DNA from: Celeribacter ethanolicus
GTDB lineage: Bacteria; Pseudomonadota; Alphaproteobacteria; Rhodobacterales; Rhodobacteraceae
Direction of reading: 5' to 3'
DNA: 47,769 nt
Assembly (NCBI RefSeq): GCF_001550095.1
Contig: NZ_LRUC01000043.1
Span: forward strand, 1-47,769
Part shown: in pieces, positions 15,088 to 28,797 of the stretch
Position numbering within the stretch: the first letter of the stretch is position 1
How the letters are laid out: every line of letters starts with the position of its first letter
Program-made: the position numbers and the translations under genes
The notes under the pieces: model-generated
The model's database searches: none
Seen by the model: only the letters and a program-made list of their open reading frames with translations
Told to the model about the DNA's origin: nothing

Positions 15088-16185
15088 GTGGACGGATTGC
15101 CGCAAATGAATGACATGGGAAACCTGCCCGATCTCGGCGATTTCGGCGGCATGATGGATTTCGACATGCCCTCGCCCGCGTCCCACATGCCCGCACGGCT
15201 GTCGAAAAAGGCCAAGGCCGCGATCATCGTCAAATTGTTGGCCGCGCAGGAGGTCAAACTGCCGCTCGCCAATTTCCCCGAAGAGCTGCAGGTCGAGCTG
15301 GCGCATCAACTGACCGAGCTGCGCTATATCGACAAGCACACGCTCACCTCCGTCGTCGAGGAATTCCTCGAAGAGATCGAGGCCATCGGCCTCTCCTTCC
15401 CCGGTGGCCTCGAAGGCGCCCTGAAGGTGCTCGATGGCACGATCTCCCCCACCACCGCCTCGAAACTGCGCTCGAACGCCGGGTTCTCCCTGACCGGCGA
15501 TCCTTGGCAACGCATTTCCGACGTGGAAATCCCCCGGCTTTTGCCGATCCTGCAAGAGGAAAGCGTCGAGGTGGGTGCGGTGCTCTTGTCGAAACTCAAG
15601 GTCTCGAAAGCCGCCCAGCTCATGTCCATGCTGCCCGGCGAGCGCGCCCGCCGTGTCGCCTATGCGATCTCGCTGACCTCCGGCGTCTCCCCCGAGGTGG
15701 TGCAGCGCATCGGCATTTCGCTTGCCGCCCAACTCGACGCCCAACCCTCCGCAGCCTTCCCCGAGGAGCCGCCGGAACGGGTCGGCGCGATCCTCAACTT
15801 CTCGTCCTCCACCACCCGGGACGGTGTGCTCGAAGGGCTCGATGAAACCGACAAGAATTTCGCAGACGAGGTGCGCAAGAACATCTTCACCTATGCCAAT
15901 ATCGCCACCCGCATCGACCCGCGCGATGTCGCCAAGGTGGTGCGCGCCGTGGAACAGGATATTCTGATCAAGGCGCTGGCAGGCGCCATCGGCGAGGCGG
16001 CGGCCTCCACCGAATTCATCCTCACGAACATGTCGAAACGCATGGCCGAAAGTCTGCGCGAAGAGATGGACAATCTCGGCAAGGTCAAGGACAGCGATGC
16101 CGAAGAGGCGATGAACGCCGTGGTTGCGGGTATCCGCGATCTCGAAGCGACCGGGGAGATTTTCCTTCTGACCGGGGACGACTGA
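15088..16185 (+). CDS. fliG: Flagellar motor switch protein FliG
   Basis: 365 residues from a GTG at 15088, preceded by AGTGAGG with five-base spacing; ATG 15106 is an alternative. After a 33-residue acidic, Met/Pro-rich N-terminal extension, the order is FliG-N (KKAKAAIIVKLLAA onward), FliG-M and FliG-C. In FliG-C the torque helix region FTYANIATRIDPRDVAKVVRAVEQDILIKAL and the tail NMSKRMAESLREEMDNLG match the family. FliG links FliF and MotA in the switch complex. No flagellar gene is adjacent here, which is unusual since fliG commonly lies next to fliF. Confidence 0.9.
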   Translation: MDGLPQMNDMGNLPDLGDFGGMMDFDMPSPASHMPARLSKKAKAAIIVKLLAAQEVKLPLANFPEELQVELAHQLTELRYIDKHTLTSVVEEFLEEIEAIGLSFPGGLEGALKVLDGTISPTTASKLRSNAGFSLTGDPWQRISDVEIPRLLPILQEESVEVGAVLLSKLKVSKAAQLMSMLPGERARRVAYAISLTSGVSPEVVQRIGISLAAQLDAQPSAAFPEEPPERVGAILNFSSSTTRDGVLEGLDETDKNFADEVRKNIFTYANIATRIDPRDVAKVVRAVEQDILIKALAGAIGEAAASTEFILTNMSKRMAESLREEMDNLGKVKDSDAEEAMNAVVAGIRDLEATGEIFLLTGDD

Positions 16186-16265
16186 CCCCACGCCCCCCCG
16201 ACGGCACAGTTCGGCGGCGATTTGATCGTATGGACAAACCCGCCGCGCGCCCCTAGCGTCGCCCG

Positions 16266-17171
16266 ATGATCTGGTTTTCCCGCCTGCCCGCGCAATCGCG
16301 TGGCATTCTCTACATGCTGATTTCCGTCACCGTCTTCTCCTCGATGGACATGACCGCCAAGCTTCTGGGCCAGCGGGTGGATCTTTCGCAGGTGCTCTGG
16401 GCACGCTACGGTGGTCAGCTTCTGGTGCTGGTGCTGATCTTTGCGCCCCGACTGACACGGGCGCTCAGGACCGAACACCCCTGGCTGCAACTGGCCCGCG
16501 GGCTGATGCAACTGGGCGCCGCCGCCTGTTTCTTCAGCGCGCTGCGCACGCAGGGTCTGGCGGAGACCACCGCCATCGCCGATCTGGCCCCCGTGTTCAT
16601 CACCCTCGGCGCGGCGCTTTTTCTGGGCGAAACCGTCGGACCGCACCGCATGACAGGGATCGTCGCAGCGCTGATCGGTGCGCTGATCATCATCCGCCCG
16701 GGTGCTGCGGTATTCGCCCCCGCCTCGCTCTGGCCTCTGGGCACCGCTGCCTGTCTCGCGGGCTACGCTCTGGCCACCCGCTACATCGGATTGAAGGAAA
16801 GCCCGCTCACCGGGCTCCTCTATTCCGGGCTGATCTGCACCGGGGTCATGAGCCTGATTGTACCGTTCCGCTGGATCGCCCCGGACAGCACGGCCCTGAT
16901 GCTCATGCTGCTGATCGGTTGTCTCGGCACGGTCGGGCAATTGATGATGATCCGCGCCTATGCGGTCGCGGAAGCCTCGGCCATCGCGCCGTTTTCCTAT
17001 GCCGGGCTTCTGGCCGCTGCTGGCTGGGGGCTTCTCGTCTTCGGCACGGTGCCGGACCGCTGGACCGTCCTCGGTGCTCTTGTGATCGTGACCGCCGGGC
17101 TCTATGTCTGGCACCGGGAACGCAGGAACGGCACGGCAGACCCCGTGCCCGAGGAAATGGGGCAGCCATGA
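16266..17171 (+). CDS. DMT superfamily (EamA) transporter
   Basis: 301 residues with ten hydrophobic segments, in two EamA repeats: first half begins GILYMLISVTVFSSMDMTAKLL, and second begins near LWPLGTAACLAGYALATRYIG. ETTAIADLAPVFITLGAALFLGE and ASAIAPFSYAGLLAAAGWGLLVFG are the typical repeat ends. These inner-membrane proteins usually export metabolites or amines; the substrate is unknown. The C-terminus is a short charged tail. Its stop overlaps the acyltransferase start (ATGA, 17168-17171), pointing to cotranslation and perhaps a shared envelope-related role. Confidence 0.88.
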   Translation: MIWFSRLPAQSRGILYMLISVTVFSSMDMTAKLLGQRVDLSQVLWARYGGQLLVLVLIFAPRLTRALRTEHPWLQLARGLMQLGAAACFFSALRTQGLAETTAIADLAPVFITLGAALFLGETVGPHRMTGIVAALIGALIIIRPGAAVFAPASLWPLGTAACLAGYALATRYIGLKESPLTGLLYSGLICTGVMSLIVPFRWIAPDSTALMLMLLIGCLGTVGQLMMIRAYAVAEASAIAPFSYAGLLAAAGWGLLVFGTVPDRWTVLGALVIVTAGLYVWHRERRNGTADPVPEEMGQP

Positions 17172-18121
17172 AGGTTAAACGCGGAGAGATCGAGGGCACA
17201 TTGGGGCAGTACCTTGGCAATCTCGCCACGCGCGGGCTTTTGTCCATGGCACTTGCCCTGCCCTATCGCAGCCGCGTGCGTGCCATGGGCTGGTTCATGG
17301 CACATGTCTTTGCGCCACTCGCGGGCTACAACACACGGGTGCGCGCCAACCTGCGCCATGTGTTGCCGCAGATGCCGGAGGCGGAGGTCAAACGCCTGAT
17401 GCGCGCGGTGCCGGACAATGCCGGGCGCACCCTGATCGAGATCTATTCCGGTCCCGAATTCATCGCCCGGATGAAGGACATCCGCTTTGAGGGGCCCGGC
17501 GCCGAGATCCTGCGCGAGGCGCGTGACAATCGCCGCCCCGTGATCCTGCACACCGGGCATTTCGGCAATTACGACGTACCACGCGCCGCCCTAATCGCCC
17601 ATGGCTATGACGTCGGGTCGCTCTACAACCCGATGAAGAACAAGTTTTTCAACGAACATTACGTCAAGGCGATCGGCACCATCGGCCAGCCGCTGTTCCC
17701 GCGCGGACGCCGGGGCTATGCGCAATTGCTCAAACATCTGAAATCCGGCGGGATGATCGGGTTTCTCTCGGATGTCTATGTCAACCAAGGCGCGCTCCTG
17801 ACGTTTTTCGGCCAACCGGCACCCACCGCCCTGTCGGCCGCGGAACTCGCCTTGAAATACGACGCGCTTCTGGTGCCGATCTATGGCGTGCGGCTCGAGG
17901 ACGGGTTGAATTTCCGGGTACAGGTCGAGGCCCCCGTCCCTCATTCCACCCCCGAGGAGATGGCGCAGGCACTCAACGACAGTCTCGAAGCGATCACGCG
18001 CCAGCACATGGAACAATGGTTCTGGATTCACCGCCGCTGGAAGCCTGAGAAACAGGCGCGCAGACAGGCGAAACTCGAAGCCGAAAAACGCCGCGCCGCG
18101 GAAGATCGGGGAGAAGAGTAA
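17168..18121 (+). CDS. LpxL/HtrB-type lysophospholipid acyltransferase family protein
   Basis: 317 residues. The acyltransferase H-x4-D motif is H131-D136 in HTGHFGNYDVPR, followed by LYNPMKNKFFNEHY, RGRRGYAQLLKHLKSGGMIGFLSD and a PxAPTALSAAELALKYDALLVPIYG block, as in late lipid A acyltransferases. It probably moves an acyl chain onto lipid A or a related lipid at the inner membrane. The N-terminus (GLLSMALALPYRSRVRAMGWFMAHVFA) is amphipathic and membrane-anchoring; the last 30 residues are Lys/Arg/Glu-rich. It is coupled to the DMT transporter gene. Which acyl position it acts on cannot be told. Confidence 0.88.
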   Translation: MKVKRGEIEGTLGQYLGNLATRGLLSMALALPYRSRVRAMGWFMAHVFAPLAGYNTRVRANLRHVLPQMPEAEVKRLMRAVPDNAGRTLIEIYSGPEFIARMKDIRFEGPGAEILREARDNRRPVILHTGHFGNYDVPRAALIAHGYDVGSLYNPMKNKFFNEHYVKAIGTIGQPLFPRGRRGYAQLLKHLKSGGMIGFLSDVYVNQGALLTFFGQPAPTALSAAELALKYDALLVPIYGVRLEDGLNFRVQVEAPVPHSTPEEMAQALNDSLEAITRQHMEQWFWIHRRWKPEKQARRQAKLEAEKRRAAEDRGEE

Positions 18122-18144
18122 GGCAAGCTGCCGAAGCGGGAGCC

Positions 18145-18903
18145 TCAGTCGAGACGGCTCGCCGCCAGGATCGGACCAGGTCCCGTCGGGGTTGCCGCCT
18201 GCAGGATCACCGCAACGCTTTCCGGCCCGCGCGCATCGACCGTCACGGCCAGCGGCGCAAGCCCGTTCCATTCCGCCAACGGTCGCCATTCGGTGACGAT
18301 ATTGCTGTAATCCACCACTTGCCCGGCGTTTTCGCCGCGTTCGATGGTGACCCGCTCATGCGGATCGAAGCGCACGACCTGAAGTCGCATCGCGGGTGGC
18401 AGAGGCCCCTCGGGCACCGCCGTGATCGACAGGCGCTCGCCCTCGCGGGTCACGGTGAGATCGACCGGCGCCGGCGGCGCGCTCATCTGATGCATGACCA
18501 TATCGGCGAGGTGCATCGGCTTGGCTCCGACGAGAAAATCCGCCCCCTGCACGATGATCTGCGGCGTGTAGATCGTGCGTTTGCCGATGGCATGGGCGTA
18601 GGATTTCTGGCGAATGGTGAATTGCGGCTGGGCGAAATGATCGCGCCAGCCGATATAATCCCAGTAATCGACATGCAGTGACAGCGGCAGAATGCCCTCA
18701 CGCGTCGCCAGCTCGCGCATCATTTCGTCGGCGGGCGGACAGGAGGAACATCCCTGCGAAGTGAAGAGCTCGACCACCACGAGATTGTCGTCCGGGTCGG
18801 CCAGCGCGGGCATGGCGGTGAGCGATGCCAGCATGCCAAAGGCCAAAAGGCTCCCACGGGATCGGGGGAGGAAATCGGTCATGGCTGCCAGAATCTGTCG
18901 CAT
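18145..18903 (-). CDS. DUF1223 thioredoxin-like periplasmic protein
   Basis: 252 residues. GGAG six bases upstream supports ATG 18903. A signal peptide (SLLAFGMLASLTAMPALA) precedes a thioredoxin-like domain with VVELFTSQGCSSCPPADEMM, where the C-x-x-C-like CSSC is the expected redox site, and the family-typical HVDYWDYIGWRDHFAQPQFTIRQ and TPQIIVQG segments. The C-terminal third is a beta domain. The substrate is unknown; periplasmic thiol chemistry is inferred from the fold. It converges with the acyltransferase gene with only 23 bases between stops. Confidence 0.86.
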   Translation of the reverse strand: MRQILAAMTDFLPRSRGSLLAFGMLASLTAMPALADPDDNLVVVELFTSQGCSSCPPADEMMRELATREGILPLSLHVDYWDYIGWRDHFAQPQFTIRQKSYAHAIGKRTIYTPQIIVQGADFLVGAKPMHLADMVMHQMSAPPAPVDLTVTREGERLSITAVPEGPLPPAMRLQVVRFDPHERVTIERGENAGQVVDYSNIVTEWRPLAEWNGLAPLAVTVDARGPESVAVILQAATPTGPGPILAASRLD

Positions 18904-19013
18904 AGAGGCTCCGTCGGTTGCCTTACAGGTCTAAGCCGGGATGGGCGCCGAGGCCAATCAAGGATTTGCGAGAAGCTGTTACAGAGCCGCGAAACTGTCC
19001 CAAAATACAGGAA

Positions 19014-19037
19014 AAGGGCGGCATTTCTGCCGCCCTT
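19014..19037. terminator. acnB terminator
   Basis: AAGGGCGGC (19014-19022) and GCCGCCCTT (19029-19037) form a nine-pair stem; read leftward it is followed by TTCC, 27 bases after the acnB stop. Confidence 0.75.
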
Positions 19038-19063
19038 CATAGATTTTGCGCTCTGCTATCCGA

Positions 19064-21853
<2,790 letters not shown>

Positions 21854-22188
21854 GACGGTCCCTGACAATTGGTGACAGAAGGTGGTGACGGAAAGAGGGA
21901 AAGCCGGGACCGCCAGCATGGCGCGAAACCCGACTCTCCGATTTGTATGCAAAAGTATACCATGCGAATTCCGGTTGCAAGACGTTCAGCAACGGCAAGG
22001 CACATTCTGCGCGATATTTTCCAACTTTCTCTGCACGAAGACACAGCTCCCGCGCAAGCACTCAGTGCACTGTGCGGGAAAGCTCAGCATCATGGACAAA
22101 CCCTGCAAAAGGACTAAGTTTCCCCCAGCACCACGCAGGCGGAATCACACGGGTTCCGCCACGCAGTTTCACATATCCGGAGGTCCCC
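21854..22188. promoter_or_regulatory. Shared divergent control region of acnB and acnA
   Basis: A 335-base gene-free stretch. Features seen: two GTATRC elements ten bases apart, GTATGC (21945-21950) and GTATAC (21955-21960), spaced one helical turn, resembling GntR-type half-sites; a perfect palindrome CAGTGCACTG (22063-22072); and a 5' leader hairpin GGCGGAA/TTCCGCC (22138-22144 and 22154-22160) shortly before the acnA Shine-Dalgarno GGAGG. No -35/-10 pair is assigned with confidence. Confidence 0.5.
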
Positions 22189-24936
<2,748 letters not shown>

Positions 24937-24960
24937 GCAAAGCGCGCCTCAGAGATGTGA

Positions 24961-24990
24961 AAGCCCCGCGGAAACGCGGGGCTTTTGTTT
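24961..24990 (+). terminator. acnA terminator
   Basis: AAGCCCCGCG (24961-24970), loop GAAA, CGCGGGGCTT (24975-24984), then TTGTTT. A GNRA-type tetraloop stabilises it. Confidence 0.9.
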
Positions 24991-25015
24991 TGAGTATTTG
25001 TGCAACAAAGGAAAC
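24990..25015 (+). repeat. Terminator-associated motif, copy 2
   Basis: TTGAGTATTT, a 6-base middle GTGCAA, then CAAAGGAAAC, directly after the T-run of the acnA terminator and 29 bases before the next ATG. Confidence 0.75.
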
Positions 25016-25044
25016 GGGTTAGGTTTTCCGAAAAGGAGAACGCG

Positions 25045-25755
25045 ATGCGGATTGGAACGATCTTGGCGGGCGGGCTGATGCTTTGCGCGCAGGGGGCTTT
25101 TGCAGACTATGACACCTGTGTCGGTCTCAATGCCAATGCGCGTCCAGTCGAGGTGATCGACGCCTGCACGGTCGCGCTGGCGACAAAACTGTCGGATTAT
25201 GAACGCGCAGAGGCTTTGGCCGCGCGCGGAGTGGCGTGGCGGCAACTTGGCGAAAATGGAAAATCTCTCAGGGACTTGCGACAGGCCAAACATCTTGAGC
25301 CCTCGCACAATACGCAGCGGATGCTGGCGTGGACCTGGCATGAGCTGGGCTATGACAAGACCTCGGAATGGCTTTACACGCGGGTGCTGAAAGAGGCGCC
25401 GACGATGCAGGGGTATCTGTCGCGCTGTGTGGTGCGGCTTGATCTCGGCAAGGATGAGCTGGCGGTTCAGGATTGCGGCGAGGCGATGGATCTCGACAGT
25501 GAAAGCGAGGACGTGACCTATTTCTACGCCCGCGCGCTGAATGTCACGGAGCGCCCGCAAGACGCGCTTGAGGTGGCGGAGCGGGGGCTGGAGTTTCATG
25601 CCAAGACCAGCGCCCGGCTTTATGTGCAAAAGGCGATTGCGCTGGTCGGTCTTGAGCGGGCGGATGAGGCGATTGCAACCGCCAGGGCCGCACAGAAGCG
25701 GTTTCCGCAGGACGAAAGCCTCGCCAAGTTCCTGGCGCTTGCCGAAGACTGGTAA
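25045..25755 (+). CDS. Periplasmic TPR-repeat protein
   Basis: 236 residues from ATG 25045, with AAGGAG seven bases upstream. A signal peptide (MRIGTILAGGLMLCAQGAFA) is followed by helical tetratricopeptide-like repeats, for example YERAEALAARGVAWRQLGENGKSLRDLRQAKHLEPSH, read as two helices, and SARLYVQKAIALVGLERADEAIATARAAQKRFP. Two cysteines near the mature N-terminus (DTCVGL, DACTVAL) may form a disulfide. Such proteins scaffold periplasmic complexes; the partner is unknown. It converges with the DUF3445 gene 14 bases on. Confidence 0.8.
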   Translation: MRIGTILAGGLMLCAQGAFADYDTCVGLNANARPVEVIDACTVALATKLSDYERAEALAARGVAWRQLGENGKSLRDLRQAKHLEPSHNTQRMLAWTWHELGYDKTSEWLYTRVLKEAPTMQGYLSRCVVRLDLGKDELAVQDCGEAMDLDSESEDVTYFYARALNVTERPQDALEVAERGLEFHAKTSARLYVQKAIALVGLERADEAIATARAAQKRFPQDESLAKFLALAEDW

Positions 25756-25769
25756 TCCGTCGGGATTGA

Positions 25770-26567
25770 TCAGTCCGCCAGCCGGATCGGGCGTTCGTCC
25801 AAGGCGGCGGCCTGTTCCGGGCTCAGCGCCTCGGGCAGCACCACTTGGGTGTGGATGGTGAACACCACCGCGCGGGTCTCCGGCAGGCGCACGAGGCTTT
25901 GCCGCTCAACCCGGATGTATTTCGACGTGTTCGTGCCATGGCGCAGCTCGCCCTCCGAGCGCGGATCGCAGAGATGCGCATCGGAGCGTGAGGCGGTGCC
26001 GCGCATCAGTCCCCTGCCCACCTGCACCCCGTTCATCATCCGCTGCACACGGGTGGCGAGATCGGGCGTGTAGACCTCAATCGGTTTGTGAATGCGGAGC
26101 ATGGGCTTCATGAATTTCTGCGGCAGACGCCACCCGGAGGGAAAACACAGCGCCGCGCCGGTCAACACGCTCTCATCGGTCGCACCGCTCGGATCGGGCT
26201 GCATCAGGCAAATGTCGCATTGCAGCAGACGCCCCATAGTGTGCATCGGTGCCTCTCGGTCCAGGGCCACGGCGGCACCATCGGGGCGGACCACCTCTGC
26301 CTCCGACACCTCGAACCCAAGCCTCGGCAAAAGGCCAAGAAGCATGTCGAAAAGTTCCAAGGCCGCGGGTCTCGCGCTCTCATCAAGGCCGACAACCTCC
26401 TGCGGCACCGTGGCGATCAGGTGATCGCGGAGCGCCATTTGTTCACCGTAAGCCGTATCGACTTCGAGCCAGTCGCTCAACTCGAACGGGATCACCCCCG
26501 GCAACCGCGCCGTGCGCGGGTCTGCCCAAGGGGCAAAGCTCAGTTTTGTCTGTAGAATCGGCTCCAT
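25770..26567 (-). CDS. DUF3445 haem-dependent oxidative N-demethylase family protein
   Basis: 265 residues from ATG 26567; an ATG at 26597 is also possible and neither has a clear Shine-Dalgarno. Family features: TKLSFAPWADPRTARLPGVIPFELSDWLEVD near the start, LQCDICLMQPDP, LCFPSGWRLPQKFMKPMLRIHKPI and a C-terminal SKYIRVERQSLVRLPETRAVVFTIHTQVV, each in short pieces. The DUF3445/HODM alpha-type family includes the haem subunit of dimethylamine monooxygenase (DmmA). The usual dmmB/C/D partners are absent here; the neighbours are a flavin reductase and a GST, so substrate and electron source are open. Confidence 0.82.
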   Translation of the reverse strand: MEPILQTKLSFAPWADPRTARLPGVIPFELSDWLEVDTAYGEQMALRDHLIATVPQEVVGLDESARPAALELFDMLLGLLPRLGFEVSEAEVVRPDGAAVALDREAPMHTMGRLLQCDICLMQPDPSGATDESVLTGAALCFPSGWRLPQKFMKPMLRIHKPIEVYTPDLATRVQRMMNGVQVGRGLMRGTASRSDAHLCDPRSEGELRHGTNTSKYIRVERQSLVRLPETRAVVFTIHTQVVLPEALSPEQAAALDERPIRLAD

Positions 26568-26636
26568 GACCGAATGCTGCGCCGGAATTCCACGCATCGG
26601 AAGGGGCCAGAGAGGCGTATCCCTGAGGCCAGCTCC

Positions 26637-27254
26637 TCAGCTCTTGAAAACCGCCTCCAAATCCGGCGCGGTGAGCACGAACTGATCGTCGGAGCCTACG
26701 TAATTGTCACCATGCAGGCGCGCGATGGGCCGGTAGACCTCCGGGTTCACATAATGCCCCTCGGCATCGAGACAGTCACGCCGCACATGCATCTGCACCA
26801 CCCCGCCGATCACCAGAACCCGGTTCGGCCAGTCGAGCAGACGTTCGGTGCGGCATTCGAACACACAGGCGGCGCCCTTGATTTTCGGCGCGGAAATCAT
26901 TGTACAAGGCTCAGTCTCGACGGCTGCCAAAGCCAGTTCATCGACGCCCGAAGGGACCGGCAGCCCGGCGATCAGCATGGCCTCGGACAGCGCCATATCC
27001 ACCATGTGAATGGCGAATTCGCCGGTGCGGCGGATGTTGGCAGCGGTGTCCTTTTCCTGTTCGGGTTTGGACGCGATGCCAAGCACCAGAAGCGGCGGCT
27101 CAGACGACATCACGTTGAAAAAACTCATGGGGGCCGCGTTATACGAACCGTCCGCGTTCACCGTCGTGACCAAGGCGATCGGTCGCGGCCCGACGAAATT
27201 CGTGAGCAACCGGTAGCGGTCGCGGGCGGGAAGCGTGGTAAAATCGAACTGCAT
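26637..27254 (-). CDS. Flavin reductase family (FMN-binding split-barrel) protein
   Basis: 205 residues. FVGPRPIALVTTVNADGSYNAAPMSFFNVMSSEPP is the FMN-binding split-barrel signature of the DIM6/NTAB flavin reductases, read from about residue 20 to 54. Conserved later parts are the IRRTGEFAIHMV and CVFECRTERLL segments. It would bind FMN and reduce it with NAD(P)H or act on a bound substrate. It lies 57 bases after the GST and 69 before the DUF3445 gene on the same strand, so it could feed electrons to a flavin- or haem-linked monooxygenase; that pairing is inference. Confidence 0.86.
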   Translation of the reverse strand: MQFDFTTLPARDRYRLLTNFVGPRPIALVTTVNADGSYNAAPMSFFNVMSSEPPLLVLGIASKPEQEKDTAANIRRTGEFAIHMVDMALSEAMLIAGLPVPSGVDELALAAVETEPCTMISAPKIKGAACVFECRTERLLDWPNRVLVIGGVVQMHVRRDCLDAEGHYVNPEVYRPIARLHGDNYVGSDDQFVLTAPDLEAVFKS

Positions 27255-27311
27255 CTCATGTCTCTCTGACCGGGGTACGGCCAGAGAAACAGAGAGCCAC
27301 GCGAATGTCCA

Positions 27312-27938
27312 TCAGGCCGGGGCAAGCCCCATCTCTTCTGCGGACCTGGCATCGAATTCCATGGACCGCGCGATGCAAGGCTGAGCCGCACAGCGCGCCA
27401 CCCAGTCGCGGATTGCGGGCACATCGGGCGTGGCCTCGGGGAACCATAGAAACGGCGAAGCGATCAGCAGGTCGGCGACACTGTAGCGGTCGCCCAAAAG
27501 GAACGCCCGCCCATCGAGGCCGGCCGCCAGATAGGCAACGGCCTCCGGCATGCCCCGGAATGATGCGCTCAGAACCGGATGGGAGAGCCCGGCGAGCCGA
27601 TGCATATAGACCGGCTCCAGAACATTGCCGTACCAGAACAGCCAGCTCAGATAAGCCCCCCGCCCCGGCGCACCGACCTCGGGGGCAAGATCGGAGGGAA
27701 ACCGGTCGGTGAGATAGAGCAGGATCGCATTGCTTTCCCGGATCATCTCGCCCTCCTCCGTGACCAGAAGCGGCACCTTGCCCTCGGGATGCGGATTGTT
27801 CGGATCGCGCGCGCCAGAGCCATCCTGACGCGGGATGTCGGTGAGCCGGATGTCGACCCGGTCGAGCGCGTCGAGCGCCATGAGCAGGGTGACGATCCGC
27901 GAACTGCGGCTGTTCGGAGCGTGGTACAGGGTCAACAT
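27312..27938 (-). CDS. Glutathione S-transferase family protein
   Basis: 208 residues from ATG 27938, preceded by AAAGGA with good spacing. The thioredoxin-like N-terminal domain begins LTLYHAPNSRSSRIVTLLMALDA, with Ser/Arg at the catalytic region, and continues to HPEGKVPLLVTEEGEMIRESNAILLYLTDRF, where KVP and ES bind glutathione. The C-terminal helical domain shows FLLGDRYSVADLLIASPFLWFP. Cytoplasmic; the substrate is unknown. It is divergent from a YafY/WYL regulator across a 106-base region with an inverted repeat, suggesting regulation by that protein. Confidence 0.88.
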   Translation of the reverse strand: MLTLYHAPNSRSSRIVTLLMALDALDRVDIRLTDIPRQDGSGARDPNNPHPEGKVPLLVTEEGEMIRESNAILLYLTDRFPSDLAPEVGAPGRGAYLSWLFWYGNVLEPVYMHRLAGLSHPVLSASFRGMPEAVAYLAAGLDGRAFLLGDRYSVADLLIASPFLWFPEATPDVPAIRDWVARCAAQPCIARSMEFDARSAEEMGLAPA

Positions 27939-27985
27939 GGGAGATCCTTTCAAGACTATGCAACTGCGGCGGATCATGGCAGGCT

Positions 27986-28010
27986 CCTGCTGTCAGAAAC
28001 CGTCAGCAGG
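27986..28010. promoter_or_regulatory. Candidate operator between GST and YafY-type regulator
   Basis: CCTGCTG (27986-27992) and CAGCAGG (28004-28010) are a perfect inverted repeat with an 11-base spacer, centres 18 bases apart, suitable for a dimeric regulator. It lies in the divergent region, 35 bases before the regulator ATG. Confidence 0.42.
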
Positions 28011-28044
28011 GCTCTGGCATCTTTGGCTGTGAAAGGAGGGCCAC

Positions 28045-28797
28045 ATGGCCAAGTCGGATCGTCTGTTTCGCCTGATGCATCTCATGCGCAGCCTGCGCCC
28101 GCCGGTGACGGCTGGCGATCTGGCGCGGGAACTGGGCGTGTCGCAACGCACGCTCTATCGCGACATCGGCGCGCTTCGGGCCTCGGGTGCGCGGATCGAG
28201 GGCGAGGCGGGTTTCGGCTATACGCTGACAGAAGATTATGCCCTGCCGCCGCAGAGCCTGAGCCAGATCGAGATCGAAGCGCTGGTGCTTGGCCTCTCGG
28301 AGGTGCGGCTGCGCGGCGACCCCGCTCTGTCAGAGGCGGCGCGCAATGCTTTGGCGAAAATTACGGCGAGTTTGCCCGAGGAAAAGCGTGCACAAATCGA
28401 ACATTGTGTGGGGTTGGTCCACCGGTATTTGCCACAAAAACAGTACGAAGCCGACCTTTCCCTGATCCGACAAGCCTGCTGGCAGGAACGTGCGCTCCGG
28501 CTGGGCTATCGGGATCGGCAGGGCCGGGAAACCCTGCGGGAGATCTGGCCGCTGGCCATTGTCTATCTCGACAAGGAGCTGATGCTGCTGGCCCATTGTC
28601 GGTTACGCGACGCGTTTCGGCAATTTCTTGTCGGTTCGATCCTGTCGCTCGACTGGGGGCAGACATCCTTTCGCCCGCGGCGGGTGCCGATGCTGCGCGA
28701 CTATCTTGCAGAGCTTCGCTCCCGCCATGTGATCTCGCCCTATTGCGAAGAAGGCCGCCAGATGATGGCCGAGAAAGAGATTACAGCACCGCCTTGA
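28045..28797 (+). CDS. YafY-family transcriptional regulator (HTH + WYL domain)
   Basis: 250 residues. The DeoR/HTH_11-type winged helix is at about 1-60 (DRLFRLMHLMRSLRPPVTAG, then DLARELGVSQRTLYRDIGALRASG). The WYL domain is at about 135-215: LRLGYRDRQGRETLREIWPLAIVYLDKELMLLAHCRLRDAFRQF in pieces. WYL domains sense nucleic acids or small ligands. GGAGG-like sequence precedes the ATG. Its stop lies 17 bases inside the convergent arsenate-reductase-like gene. It probably controls the adjacent GST and its own expression. Confidence 0.88.
   Translation: MAKSDRLFRLMHLMRSLRPPVTAGDLARELGVSQRTLYRDIGALRASGARIEGEAGFGYTLTEDYALPPQSLSQIEIEALVLGLSEVRLRGDPALSEAARNALAKITASLPEEKRAQIEHCVGLVHRYLPQKQYEADLSLIRQACWQERALRLGYRDRQGRETLREIWPLAIVYLDKELMLLAHCRLRDAFRQFLVGSILSLDWGQTSFRPRRVPMLRDYLAELRSRHVISPYCEEGRQMMAEKEITAPP

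Noticed and set aside
22063-22072. CAGTGC in the acnA leader as an iron-responsive-element loop
   Set aside because: The flanking five bases on each side do not pair to give the required stem, so it is only the CAGTGCACTG palindrome.
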